DNA of 64,000 nt. Source: Microbacterium sp. zg-B185. GTDB lineage: Bacteria > Actinomycetota > Actinomycetes > Actinomycetales > Microbacteriaceae. How positions within the stretch are numbered: position 1 is the first letter of the stretch; each line of letters begins with the position of its first letter. Of this stretch, positions 17,418 through 26,323 are shown one piece after another. The position numbers and the translations under genes were made by a program. Location of the stretch: positions 62,001-126,000 of the forward strand of contig NZ_CP126739.1 of the NCBI RefSeq assembly GCF_030246885.1, written 5' to 3'. The notes below the pieces were generated by a model that was not told the origin of the DNA, ran no database searches, and saw nothing but the letters and a program-made list of their open reading frames with translations.

Positions 17418-18692
17418 GTGAACTCTCGTGCCTTCCGCAGGGGAGCCGTGGCTGTGGCCGCTTTCTCGGCTTCCGCCATCGTGCTCGCCGGCTGCGCCGG
17501 CAGCAGCGGCAACTCGCCGTCCACCGACCCCAATGAGGAGATCACCCTCACGGTCGCGACGTTCAACAACTTCGGCTACACCGATGAGCTCCTCCAGGAG
17601 TACATGGATGAGAACCCGAACGTGACCATCGTCCACAACAAGGCAGCCGAGTCCGGCGATGCCCGCAAGAACTACTTCCAGAAGCTCGGCAAGGAGGGCC
17701 TCGCCGACATCGAGGCCGTGGAGATCGACTGGTTCGCCGAGGCGATGCAGTACTCCGACCTGCTCGCCGAGGTCCCCGACAGCGCCAAGGGGCGCTGGCT
17801 GGACTGGAAGGAAGCCGGTGCCACCGACGCCGACGGTCGTCTGGTCGGCTTCGGCACCGACATCGGTCCCCAGGCGATCTGCTACCGTGCCGACCTGTTC
17901 GCAGCGGCAGGCCTCCCGTCGACCGCGGACGAGGTCGCGACGCTGTTCGACGGCGACTGGGACAACTTCTTCGACGTCGCCGACCAGTACAAGGCCGCGA
18001 CCGGCAAGCCCATGATCGACGCGGCCAACTCGGTGCTCCAGGGCATCGTGAACCAGCTCGAGTACACCTACACCGAGCCGGACGGAACCGTCATCGCGAC
18101 GGAGAACCCCGAGATCGCCGACGCGTACAACCTCGTCGTCGAGCGCGCCGTGCCGAACGCGGCCTACTCGGGCCAGTGGAGTGACGACTGGAACGCCTCG
18201 ATGGCCAACGGCGAGTTCGCCGCGATGCTCTGCCCGGGCTGGATGCTGGGCATCATCTCCGGCAACGCCCCCGACGTGACCGGCTGGGATGTCGCCAACG
18301 TCTTCCCCAACGGCGGCGCCAACTGGGGCGGGTCGTACCTGACCGTTCCGGCCAACGGGAAGCACGTCGACGCCGCGCTGGCGCTGGCGGACTGGCTGAC
18401 CGCTCCCGAGCAGCAGGCCAAGACCTTCGTCAACGCCGGTCAGTTCCCGAGCGCGATCGAGGCCCAGGAGAACCCCGCGGTCACCGACTCGACCAACGAG
18501 TACTTCAACGGCGCCCCGACCGGTCAGATCTTCGCCGACCGTTCTGAGGCCATCACGGTCACGCCGTACAAGGATGCCTCGTACTTCAAGTACCACGACG
18601 CGCTTCAGAACGCGGTCAACCGCGTCTTCGACGGACTCGAAGACCAGCAGACCTCGTGGAACACGTGGGTCGCAGAGGTCGAAGCCTTCTGA
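17418..18692 (+). CDS. cebE: cellobiose-type ABC transporter, substrate-binding lipoprotein
   Basis: A 424-aa family 1 extracellular solute-binding protein. The N-terminal signal ends in the lipobox LAGC (Cys near residue 25), so it is a membrane-anchored lipoprotein; the mature part (ITLTVATFNNFGY..., GFGTDIGPQAICYRADLF, LCPGWMLGII) has the sugar-binding-protein fold. GTG 17418 was chosen because AAAGGAG lies 5 nt upstream. As the first gene of an operon with two permeases, a GH1 beta-glucosidase and a CebR-like regulator, it probably captures cellobiose or other beta-glucosides; the sugar is inferred from context. Confidence 0.92.
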   Translation: MNSRAFRRGAVAVAAFSASAIVLAGCAGSSGNSPSTDPNEEITLTVATFNNFGYTDELLQEYMDENPNVTIVHNKAAESGDARKNYFQKLGKEGLADIEAVEIDWFAEAMQYSDLLAEVPDSAKGRWLDWKEAGATDADGRLVGFGTDIGPQAICYRADLFAAAGLPSTADEVATLFDGDWDNFFDVADQYKAATGKPMIDAANSVLQGIVNQLEYTYTEPDGTVIATENPEIADAYNLVVERAVPNAAYSGQWSDDWNASMANGEFAAMLCPGWMLGIISGNAPDVTGWDVANVFPNGGANWGGSYLTVPANGKHVDAALALADWLTAPEQQAKTFVNAGQFPSAIEAQENPAVTDSTNEYFNGAPTGQIFADRSEAITVTPYKDASYFKYHDALQNAVNRVFDGLEDQQTSWNTWVAEVEAF

Positions 18693-18698
18693 CGCCCA

Positions 18699-18735
18699 GA
18701 CGAGTGTGGGTCGCCTCGTGCGGCCCACACTCGTC
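18699..18735 (+). terminator. intra-operon stem-loop after cebE
   Basis: A perfect 12-bp stem GACGAGTGTGGG / CCCACACTCGTC (18699-18710 and 18724-18735) with a 13-nt loop stands in the 82-bp gap between the binding-protein and permease genes. There is no T-tract. Such hairpins usually protect the 3' end of the abundant binding-protein mRNA or cause partial termination, giving more CebE than permease. Confidence 0.75.
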
Positions 18736-18774
18736 CATCGCTACGCCGCCGCCCCCGCTGATACGGAGCCCCAC

Positions 18775-19797
18775 GTGACCGCGACCGAGACCCGCCCCCC
18801 GAGGGCATCGGCATCCGCCGAACCCCGAGAGAAGCCGACCCGCCGCATCTCCTTCGGCAGTCGGATGAGCCGCTGGGACCTCAAGCTGTCCCCGTATCTG
18901 TACATCTCCCCGTTCTTCCTGCTGTTCGCGATCGTCGGGCTCTTCCCGATCGCGTTCACCGCCGTCATCTCGTTCCAGGAATGGGACCTGGTGCGAAACT
19001 CCGGCGAGTTCGTCGGGTTCGATCAGTACATCTGGATCCTCGGCCAGCCCCAGTTCTGGACGGCCCTGCGCAACACCTTCAGCATCTTCCTGCTGTCCTC
19101 GGTGCCGCAGCTGATCCTCGCGCTCTTCATCGCCGCGATGCTCGACCGCAACATCCGCGCCAAGACGTTCTGGCGCATGAGCGTGCTGCTTCCGTTCGTC
19201 ATGGCGCCCGTCGCCGTGGCCCTGATCTTCAGCAACATGTTCGGTGACAACCACGGCCTGGTCAACGGCATCCTCACCGACCTCGGCCTGAATCCGATCC
19301 CGTGGCACAAGGATCCGTTCTGGAGCCACATCGCCATCGCCACCATGGTCAACTTCCGCTGGACCGGGTACAACGCGCTCATCCTGCTCGCCGCGATGCA
19401 GGCGGTCCCGCGCGAGTACTACGAGGCCGCCACCGTCGACGGCGCCAACGCGTTCCGCCAGTTCTGGAGCATCACGCTGCCGTCGCTGCGTCCTACGCTG
19501 ATCTTCGTCATCATCACCGCCACGATCGGCGGCCTGCAGATCTTCGACGAGCCGCGGATGTTCGACAACACGGGTGAAGGCGGGCCGGCTCAGCAGTGGC
19601 TGACGATCACGCTGTACCTGTACAACATCGGCTGGGGCGAGTTCAATTTCGGCAGGGCAGCGGCCCTGGCGTGGATCCTGTTCCTGATCATCCTGGCCAT
19701 CGGGTTGATCAACCTGCTCATCACCCGCCGCGTCGTGCGCGACGAAGGCGGCCGCGGCGAGATCGCACCGCGCCGACGGAAGGGAATCCGGCGATGA
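18775..19797 (+). CDS. cebF: cellobiose-type ABC transporter permease CebF
   Basis: A 340-aa MalF-type permease with about six helices after a cytoplasmic N-terminal tail of some 45 residues. The EAA loop is EYYEAATVDGANAFRQFW followed by ITLPSLRP near residue 225, the contact site for the ATPase. GTG 18775 follows CGGAG by a few bases; an upstream in-frame extension runs over the cebE end and was rejected. The stop overlaps the next start by 4 bp. No ATPase gene is present in the cluster. Confidence 0.92.
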   Translation: MTATETRPPRASASAEPREKPTRRISFGSRMSRWDLKLSPYLYISPFFLLFAIVGLFPIAFTAVISFQEWDLVRNSGEFVGFDQYIWILGQPQFWTALRNTFSIFLLSSVPQLILALFIAAMLDRNIRAKTFWRMSVLLPFVMAPVAVALIFSNMFGDNHGLVNGILTDLGLNPIPWHKDPFWSHIAIATMVNFRWTGYNALILLAAMQAVPREYYEAATVDGANAFRQFWSITLPSLRPTLIFVIITATIGGLQIFDEPRMFDNTGEGGPAQQWLTITLYLYNIGWGEFNFGRAAALAWILFLIILAIGLINLLITRRVVRDEGGRGEIAPRRRKGIRR

Positions 19798-20711
19798 CGT
19801 CTCTGGACACACCACCCCTCGCGATCGTCGAGGAGAACATCCCGAACGCCAGGCGCCGGTGGCGCGGGGAACGGACGACCAGGATCCGGGGCGTACGCGC
19901 CGGCACGTGGGTGTACATCGGCCTCGGCGTCGTGGCCGCCTCGGCGATCTTCCCCTACTACTGGTCGTTCCTGATCGGCTCGGGCACCGCATCGACGATC
20001 AACGACCCGAACATGTCGTGGATCCCCGGCGGCAACTTCATCGCCAACGCGCTGTCGGTGGTGAACGACTCGGCCGTGAACTTCTGGGTCGCGCTGTGGA
20101 ACTCGATCTTCAGCTCCACGGTGATCGCGGCATCCGTCGTCGTGTTCTCCACCCTGGCCGGGTGGGCCTTCGCCAAGCTCCGGTTCCGCGGCAGAGGGTG
20201 GCTGCTCGCCTTCATCGTCGCCACCCTGGCCGTGCCCACGCAGCTCGGCGTCGTGCCGCTGTACATCCTGTTCGCGGACCTGGGCTGGACCGGCAACATC
20301 GGTGCGATCATCATCCCCGCGCTCACGAGCGCGTTCGGGGTGTTCTGGATGACCCAGTACCTCAGCCAGTCCGTCCCGGACGAGCTGATCGAGGCCGCTC
20401 GCGTGGACGGCGCATCCATGATCCGCACGTTCTGGACCATCGGCGTCGTCGCCGCGCGGCCCGCCGCGGCCATGCTGTTCCTGTTCACCTTCGTGGGCGC
20501 CTGGAACAACTTCTTCTGGCCGTTCATCGTGCTCGACCGGCAGAGTCCGACACTCCCGGTGGCCCTGTCGCTTCTGCAGTCGAACTACTTCGTGGACTAC
20601 TCCATCGTCCTGGCCGGCGTGCTGCTTGCCACCATCCCCCTGCTCATCCTGTTCGCCTTCGCCGGCAAACAGCTCGTCAACGGCATCATGGCCGGTGCGG
20701 TGAAAGGCTGA
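19794..20711 (+). CDS. cebG: cellobiose-type ABC transporter permease CebG
   Basis: A 305-aa MalG-type permease with six predicted helices. The EAA motif is ELIEAARVDGASMIRTFW, and the C-terminus QLVNGIMAGAVKG is the typical MalG-like end. Its ATG overlaps the cebF stop (ATGA), so translation is coupled. It forms the channel heterodimer with CebF and needs an ATPase from elsewhere, as for MsiK-served transporters. Confidence 0.93.
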   Translation: MTSLDTPPLAIVEENIPNARRRWRGERTTRIRGVRAGTWVYIGLGVVAASAIFPYYWSFLIGSGTASTINDPNMSWIPGGNFIANALSVVNDSAVNFWVALWNSIFSSTVIAASVVVFSTLAGWAFAKLRFRGRGWLLAFIVATLAVPTQLGVVPLYILFADLGWTGNIGAIIIPALTSAFGVFWMTQYLSQSVPDELIEAARVDGASMIRTFWTIGVVAARPAAAMLFLFTFVGAWNNFFWPFIVLDRQSPTLPVALSLLQSNYFVDYSIVLAGVLLATIPLLILFAFAGKQLVNGIMAGAVKG

Positions 20712-20712
20712 C

Positions 20713-22200
20713 ATGACCACCGAACTCCGAGAGGCCTCTGCTCGCATGCTCGAAACCGCACGTCCGTTCCCGACGAAGTTCCTGTTCGGCGCGGCCACCG
20801 CCGCCTACCAGATCGAGGGTGCCGCGCACCAGGACGGACGGCGCGACTCGATCTGGGACGCGTTCAGTCGTGTACCCGGTGCCGTGATCAACGCCGACAA
20901 CGGCGACGTCGCATGCGATCACTACCACCTCTACCGCGACGACGTCGCGCTGATGAAGTCGATGGGACTGCAGACGTACCGCTTCTCCACGTCCTGGTCG
21001 CGGGTGCGTCCCGACGGTGGCGCGCTGAACCCCCAGGGCGTCGACTTCTACCGTCGGCTGGTCGACGAACTGCTCGAGGCCGGCATCCTGCCGTGGCTGA
21101 CGCTGTACCACTGGGACCTGCCGCAGGCCCTGCAGGAGCGGGGCGGCTGGACGGTCCGCGACACGGCCGACCGGTTCACCGAGTATGCGCTGGACATGCA
21201 CGACGCCCTCGGGGACCGGGTCGACGTGTGGACCACCCTGAACGAGCCGTGGTGCTCGTCGTTCCTCAGCTACACCGCAGGGGTGCACGCCCCAGGCCAC
21301 TACAGCAAGAGCGAGGGGATGCTGGCTGCCCACCACCTGCTGCTGGGCCACGGGCAGACGGTGCGCGAGCTGCGCGCGCGAGACGCGTCGCTGAACCTCG
21401 GGGTCACCCTCAACCTCACGGTCGCCGACCCGGTGGACCCCGCCGACCCTGCCGACCTCGACGCGGCGCGGCGGATCGACGGTCAGTTCAACCGGTGGTT
21501 CCTGGACCCGATCTTCCGCGCGCAGTACCCGCAGGACATCTTCGACGAGATCGCCGACGACGCGCTGCGCGCCGCCATCCGGCCGGGCGACCTGGAGACG
21601 ATCGCGACCCCGATCGACACGCTCGGGGTCAACTACTACCACGGCGAGCTCGTCGGCGGCCATGCCCCCGCGGTGCCCCCGCAGGCGGGCGAGGCGCCCA
21701 CCGAGCGTCGCACCGAGTCGCCGTTCCCCTCCTCGGAGGGCATCTTCTGGCACGACCGCGGCCTGCCCCGGACTCCGATGAACTGGGAAGTGCAGCCCGA
21801 GGGCCTGACCCGGCTGCTGGTGCGCGTCTCGGAGGAGTACGCGGTGCCGGCCGGCACGTCCCTGTTCGTCACCGAGAACGGCGCGGCATATGATGACGAG
21901 CCAGTGCTCGAAGACGGAACGATACGCGTGCACGACGTCGAGCGCACCGATTTCGTCCGTCTGCACCTCGGCGCCATCCTGGACGCGATGGATGCCGGCG
22001 TCGAGGTGGGCGGTTACTTCTACTGGTCGCTGCTGGACAACTTCGAATGGGCGTGGGGATACGAGAAGCGGTTCGGAATCGTGCGGGTCGACTACGACTC
22101 GCAGGAACGCTCCATCAAGGACAGCGGCCGGGAGTACGCGCGCATCATCGCGCAGCGCGCACTCGGAGACACGATGCCGGCGGGGGCGAACGGCTCGTAG
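20713..22200 (+). CDS. bglC: GH1 beta-glucosidase
   Basis: A 495-aa glycoside hydrolase family 1 enzyme without signal peptide, so it acts on imported sugar. E178 in TTLNEPW is the acid/base and E388 in FVTENGAA the nucleophile; the N-terminal FLFGAATAAYQIEGA and the C-terminal YFYWSLLDNFEWAWGYEKRFGI blocks are classic GH1. It should split cellobiose and related beta-glucosides to glucose. It begins 1 bp after cebG, in the same operon and order as Streptomyces cebEFG-bglC. Confidence 0.95.
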   Translation: MTTELREASARMLETARPFPTKFLFGAATAAYQIEGAAHQDGRRDSIWDAFSRVPGAVINADNGDVACDHYHLYRDDVALMKSMGLQTYRFSTSWSRVRPDGGALNPQGVDFYRRLVDELLEAGILPWLTLYHWDLPQALQERGGWTVRDTADRFTEYALDMHDALGDRVDVWTTLNEPWCSSFLSYTAGVHAPGHYSKSEGMLAAHHLLLGHGQTVRELRARDASLNLGVTLNLTVADPVDPADPADLDAARRIDGQFNRWFLDPIFRAQYPQDIFDEIADDALRAAIRPGDLETIATPIDTLGVNYYHGELVGGHAPAVPPQAGEAPTERRTESPFPSSEGIFWHDRGLPRTPMNWEVQPEGLTRLLVRVSEEYAVPAGTSLFVTENGAAYDDEPVLEDGTIRVHDVERTDFVRLHLGAILDAMDAGVEVGGYFYWSLLDNFEWAWGYEKRFGIVRVDYDSQERSIKDSGREYARIIAQRALGDTMPAGANGS

Positions 22201-22233
22201 CACGCCTTGCGGGACACACACGGAAGGCGCGGC

Positions 22234-23256
22234 ATGACCGACACGGGCACGCACACGATGGGGACCGCTGTCACGATCGAAGAGGTCGCGGCTGCCGCCG
22301 GTGTCTCGCGCTCGACCGTCTCGCGGGTCGTGAACGGATCGACCGCGGTCAGCCCGAAAGCCCTGACGGCGGTGCAGCGGGCGATTGCCGAGCTGAACTA
22401 CGTGCCCAACCGCGCCGCCAGATCGCTGGCCAGCCGCCAGACGCATGCGATCGCGCTGGTGGTCCCCGAAGACACGACGAGATTCTTCGGCGACCCCTTC
22501 TTCGCCGCGATCGTGTCGGGCATCAACGCGCGGCTCAGCCGCTCCGACTACGTGCTCAACCTGTTCATCGCCAGCGACGACCCTGGAGACAAGACCACCA
22601 GCTACGTGCGCAGCGGCAGCGTCGACGGGGCGTTCGTGGTCTCGCACCACACCAGTGACCTCTTCATCGACCGCATCGCCGCCGCCGTGCCGGTGGTCTA
22701 CGGCGGCCGGCCGGTCCGTGAGCGCGAGCGCTCCTATTACGTCGACGTCGACAACGTCAACGGCGGTCGCACGGCCACGGCGCACCTGATCGGACGCGGT
22801 CATCGTCGGATCGGGACGATCACCGGACCGCTGACGATGCCGGCGGGCATCGACCGACTGGAGGGCTATCGTCAGGCGATGGCCGAGGCGGGTCTGCCCG
22901 AGGGGATCGTCGAGGAGGGCAACTTCACCGCAGACGGGGGCTCGGCGGCGATGGCGCGCATCCTCGCGCAGGGCGATCTGCCGGACGCCCTGTTCGTCGC
23001 GAGCGACCTGATGGCTCGCGGCGTGCTGGCCAGGCTGGGTCTGGCCGGGATCCGCGTGCCCGATGACATCGCGATCGTCGGGTTCGACGACTCGCCGGTC
23101 GCGACATCCGTCTCACCGCAGCTGACCACTGTGCGCCAGCCGTCCTTCGCGCAGGGTCAGCGGATGGCCGATATGCTGCTCGACCTGCTGGCCGGGCGCA
23201 GCCCGCGCCACGTGAGCATGCTGGAGACCGAACTGGTCGTCCGCGAGAGCGCCTGA
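22234..23256 (+). CDS. cebR: LacI-family repressor of the cellobiose operon (CebR-like)
   Basis: A 340-aa LacI/GalR protein: HTH TIEEVAAAAGVSRSTVSRVVNG, hinge near residue 60, then the sugar-sensor domain (IALVVPEDTTRFF, LFVASDLMARGVLARLG, DIAIVGFDDSPVATSVSPQLTTVRQP). ATG 22234 has GGAAGG 6-7 nt upstream; an ATG-proximal extension to 22207 lacks one. It closes the operon whose promoter carries three TGGGAGCGCTCCCA-like sites, the known CebR target, so it most likely represses its own operon until cello-oligosaccharide binds. Confidence 0.92.
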   Translation: MTDTGTHTMGTAVTIEEVAAAAGVSRSTVSRVVNGSTAVSPKALTAVQRAIAELNYVPNRAARSLASRQTHAIALVVPEDTTRFFGDPFFAAIVSGINARLSRSDYVLNLFIASDDPGDKTTSYVRSGSVDGAFVVSHHTSDLFIDRIAAAVPVVYGGRPVRERERSYYVDVDNVNGGRTATAHLIGRGHRRIGTITGPLTMPAGIDRLEGYRQAMAEAGLPEGIVEEGNFTADGGSAAMARILAQGDLPDALFVASDLMARGVLARLGLAGIRVPDDIAIVGFDDSPVATSVSPQLTTVRQPSFAQGQRMADMLLDLLAGRSPRHVSMLETELVVRESA

Positions 23257-23298
23257 GCCCCGGCCCGGCCCTCTGCCGGGCACTCCGGCGGTTGCGGA

Positions 23299-24213
23299 TC
23301 AGTGACCGACCGAGGCGAGGATCCGGTTGTTCCACGGATCGCTGAAGCCCAGGGTGCGTCCGTCGTCGCGGACGGCGAACCCGTGCGCGCGCAGACGCTC
23401 GCCGAGCGAGCCGATCGCGTCGTCGTCCGGCAGTGCGAGATCCACCCGGCCGAGGCCGAGAGCCGGCATCCGCGGCCCCGCACCGCGGGAGCTCCACACG
23501 TTCATCGCCATGTGGTGGTGGTATCCGCCGGCGCTGACGAACACCGCCTGATCGCCCACGCTCAGGGTCTCGTCGAATCCGAGCGCATCGACGTAGAAGG
23601 CGCGGGCGGTCGCGACGTCCCCGACGGACAGGTGCACATGGCCGACGGATGCCGCATCCTGCGTCACCCGCGCTTCGGCCGCCTCTTCGGTCAGGTGCCG
23701 GCCGAGGAACGCGTTCGGATCGAGGTACAGAGTCGACATCTCGACCTGGCCATGCACCCAGGACCAGTCCGTGCGATCGCGGTCCCAGTACAACTCGATG
23801 CCGTTGCCCTCCGGGTCGGTGAAGTAGAACGCCTGGCTGACCAGGTGATCGGCCGAGCCGGTGAACGTCTCCGGCGCGTGCCGTGCGACCGAGTACAGCG
23901 CCGCGGCGAGGGCCGCCTGCGTCTCGAACAGGATCGCCGTGTGGTACAGACCGGCCGAGCCCGGGGAGGCGTGCGTGAGCGCCGGATCGTGCTGCAGCAC
24001 GACGATCGGGCGGCCGACGCGACCGAGGGTCACCGAGTTGGTCACCGCCCGATCGCCGAGCGCGCTGCGATCGTCGGCGGCCAGCACGTCCAGGGTGACC
24101 ACGTCGCGGTAGTAGCGGGTCATGCCGTCGAGGTCGCCGACGAGCAGGGTGACTGCACCCATGGCGGTGTCGGCGGCCAGCTTGTCCGCCCGGACCTCGA
24201 TCACTTCATTCAT
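23299..24213 (-). CDS. two-domain VOC (glyoxalase/extradiol dioxygenase-like) protein
   Basis: A 304-aa protein with two VOC modules: domain 1 near residues 15-130 (GAVTLLVGDLDGMTRYYRDV, with YHTAILFET and the metal ligand Glu in DPEGNGIELYWDR) and domain 2 near residues 175-300 (VGHVHLSVGDVATARAFYVDALGF). It resembles CatE-type catechol-2,3-dioxygenase-like proteins from Bacillus. The reaction is not certain. ATG 24213 is favoured because TTGTAT ends 6 nt upstream; ATG 24219 is two codons longer. Confidence 0.85.
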   Translation of the reverse strand: MNEVIEVRADKLAADTAMGAVTLLVGDLDGMTRYYRDVVTLDVLAADDRSALGDRAVTNSVTLGRVGRPIVVLQHDPALTHASPGSAGLYHTAILFETQAALAAALYSVARHAPETFTGSADHLVSQAFYFTDPEGNGIELYWDRDRTDWSWVHGQVEMSTLYLDPNAFLGRHLTEEAAEARVTQDAASVGHVHLSVGDVATARAFYVDALGFDETLSVGDQAVFVSAGGYHHHMAMNVWSSRGAGPRMPALGLGRVDLALPDDDAIGSLGERLRAHGFAVRDDGRTLGFSDPWNNRILASVGH

Positions 24214-24289
24214 GTGCATATACAACGCGGCCCGGCGTCCGGGCATTCCCCGGATGAGGCAGGATCCCGGCGTGCACCGGCGCCCCGGT

Positions 24290-25243
24290 TCAGCCGGTGA
24301 GTCGCTCCAACAGCTCGCGATAGCGATCCGCGGTCCGTTCGACGATCTCCGCCGGCAGCCGGGGCGGGGTGCCGGCGCGGTCCTGCGGCGCCCAGTTCGC
24401 CGCGAGCCAGTCCCGCACGATCTGCTTGTCGAAGCTCGCCATGCGCTCGGACGGGGTGGCGCCGGACTCCCACGCCGCGGCATCCCAGTACCGAGAGGAG
24501 TCGCTGGTGAGCACCTCGTCGGCCAGAGTCAGCACGCCGGCGTCGTCGGTGCCGAACTCGAACTTCGTGTCGGCCAGGATCAGGCCCCGTCGCTCGGCCG
24601 TCCGTGCGGCGCGCCGGTAGATCTCCAAGGACAGGTCGCGCAGCTCCGCTGCGCGCTGAGCGCCGACGATCTCGGCGGTGCGCTCGAACGAGATGTTCTC
24701 GTCGTGCTCGCCCATCGGCGCCTTGAATGCGGGCGTGAAGATGGGCTCGGGCAGTCGGTCCCCGTTCTGCAGCCCGGACGGCAGGGGGATGCCGCACACG
24801 GTGCCGCTCTGGGTGTACTCCGCCCATCCGGAGCCGGTGAGGTAGCCGCGCACGACGCACTCGATCGGCTCCATCGCCAGGGTCTGCACGACCATCGCGC
24901 GCCCTGCGACCTCGGCCGGGATGAGCGAGACGAGATCGTCGGCGGTGTTCGGCACACCGTCTTGGCCGCGGGTGAGCAGGCGGGACGGAAGCAGATGGTT
25001 GGGGATGGCGCGGCCGCCGTCACCGCCGGCCAGCATGTCGAACCACCACAGGCTCAGCGTGGTCAGCAGCACACCCTTACCGGGGATGCCGGGGGAGAGC
25101 ACGTGGTCGAACGCGCTGACCCGATCACTGGCCACCACGAGCAGGCGCTGCGGACCCGTCGACGGTTCCGCCGGGGCGTACAGGTCGCGGACCTTGCCGG
25201 AGTATCGGTGGCGCCAGCCGGCGAGCTCGAGAGGGGTTGTCAC
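24290..25243 (-). CDS. purC: SAICAR synthase
   Basis: A 317-aa phosphoribosylaminoimidazole-succinocarboxamide synthase, joining CAIR and aspartate with ATP in purine synthesis. Motifs are YSGKVRDLY near residue 15, ASDRVSAFDHVL near residue 42, GYLTGSGWAEY with ECVVRGYL near residue 115, and DTKFEFG near residue 220. The length is that of the eukaryote-like longer form. The GTG start lies 6 nt after GATAAT, so a leaderless mRNA is likely; in-frame codons upstream are not conserved-looking. Confidence 0.96.
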   Translation of the reverse strand: MTTPLELAGWRHRYSGKVRDLYAPAEPSTGPQRLLVVASDRVSAFDHVLSPGIPGKGVLLTTLSLWWFDMLAGGDGGRAIPNHLLPSRLLTRGQDGVPNTADDLVSLIPAEVAGRAMVVQTLAMEPIECVVRGYLTGSGWAEYTQSGTVCGIPLPSGLQNGDRLPEPIFTPAFKAPMGEHDENISFERTAEIVGAQRAAELRDLSLEIYRRAARTAERRGLILADTKFEFGTDDAGVLTLADEVLTSDSSRYWDAAAWESGATPSERMASFDKQIVRDWLAANWAPQDRAGTPPRLPAEIVERTADRYRELLERLTG

Positions 25244-25340
25244 CTGCCCATTATCCCGGGCGCCGGGTCTCTGCCGTCGCCCCCTGCTCACGGCGGTCCG
25301 CGCACGCCCCTGCGGGCTGTGGGCGACCTGCGCGAGTTCC

Positions 25341-25369
25341 CACCCCGCACCGGCCTCCGGGCCGGGGTG
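25341..25369 (-). terminator. candidate terminator after the siderophore-interacting protein gene
   Basis: A 7-bp perfect stem CACCCCG / CGGGGTG (25341-25347, 25363-25369) lies 20 bp beyond the stop of the minus-strand gene ending at 25389. GC-rich loop, no T-tract. Confidence 0.4.
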
Positions 25370-25388
25370 CGACCCGTGGCGGCGGGTG

Positions 25389-26264
25389 TCAGTCCGGGTC
25401 GGTGGGATCGATCGGCGCGTGGTGATCTAACGCCACCAGACCGTGGCGCCAGTACCCGCTCACCTGGGCCTGCGCGGCCGGCAGCCCCAGTGTGCGACGC
25501 AGGTGGCGCCGGACCGGCACCAGAGCGGAAGCCTCACCCGCCGCCCACACGAACACACCGGGGCCGATCGGCGGGAGATCCGCCAGGGCGCCGAGGACGC
25601 TCGCACCGGACGCGTCCGGCCGCGCGAGGTGCACGCGGATCGGCACACCCGGAACCTGGCCGAGGTAGCCGGCGACCCAGTCTCCGGTTCCCTGGACGGC
25701 CGCGATGACATCCACCCCCGTGCCTGGGGGGATATCCCGCACCCAGCGGCTGGCCGAAGGCAGCGAGGTCTCATCGCAGATCAGGACCAACCCGTCCAGA
25801 TCCTGCGGCGCCCGCCGCGAACCGCGTGGCCCGAGCACGACGAGCTGGTCGCCGGTCCGCGCGGACTCCGCCCACGACGAGGCGGGCCCGGGGTCGGGGT
25901 GCACGAAGAAGTCAAGGTCGATCTCGAAGCCGCCGTCCACGGCGCGCGGCAGCGGGGTGAAGTCCCGTGAGATCGATGCGCGGTCCGGGCGCACGATGCC
26001 GTCCGCACCCGGGCCCACCGGGATGGGTGCCACCAGCTCACCGGTCACCGGGTCCGGGAAGAACACGCGCACGTGATCGGCGGGACCACCGCTGGTGAAG
26101 TCGGCGAAGTCGGGACCGGACACGGTCACACGCACGAGGGGCGGAGCGATGCGCTGGACTCCGGTCACGGTGGCCCGCCGCGCGGTGAACCGGTTCCGGC
26201 CGCCTTCGCGCGCGAACCGATCCGCAACAGCGGGCCGGGCCTCGGGAATCGTCGTGTCGGTCAT
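25389..26264 (-). CDS. siderophore-interacting protein (ferric-siderophore reductase, ViuB-like)
   Basis: A 291-aa flavin reductase of the SIP family that reduces ferric siderophores in the cytoplasm to free iron. The FAD-binding N-terminal domain holds ISRDFTPLP near residue 98, the SIP variant of the RxYT motif; the NAD(P)H domain includes GDQLVVLGPRGSR, LICDETSLPSASRW, VFVWAAGEASAL and the C-terminal VSGYWRHG, all diagnostic. ATG 26264 (MTDTTIPEA) is preferred; another ATG four codons upstream has no better context. No siderophore transporter is adjacent, and no clear iron box was seen upstream. Confidence 0.93.
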   Translation of the reverse strand: MTDTTIPEARPAVADRFAREGGRNRFTARRATVTGVQRIAPPLVRVTVSGPDFADFTSGGPADHVRVFFPDPVTGELVAPIPVGPGADGIVRPDRASISRDFTPLPRAVDGGFEIDLDFFVHPDPGPASSWAESARTGDQLVVLGPRGSRRAPQDLDGLVLICDETSLPSASRWVRDIPPGTGVDVIAAVQGTGDWVAGYLGQVPGVPIRVHLARPDASGASVLGALADLPPIGPGVFVWAAGEASALVPVRRHLRRTLGLPAAQAQVSGYWRHGLVALDHHAPIDPTDPD

Positions 26265-26323
26265 GCTCCCAGCCAACCACAGGCCCGACGCGGCCCGGCC
26301 GCGCGGTGCGGCGTCCGCTCCGA

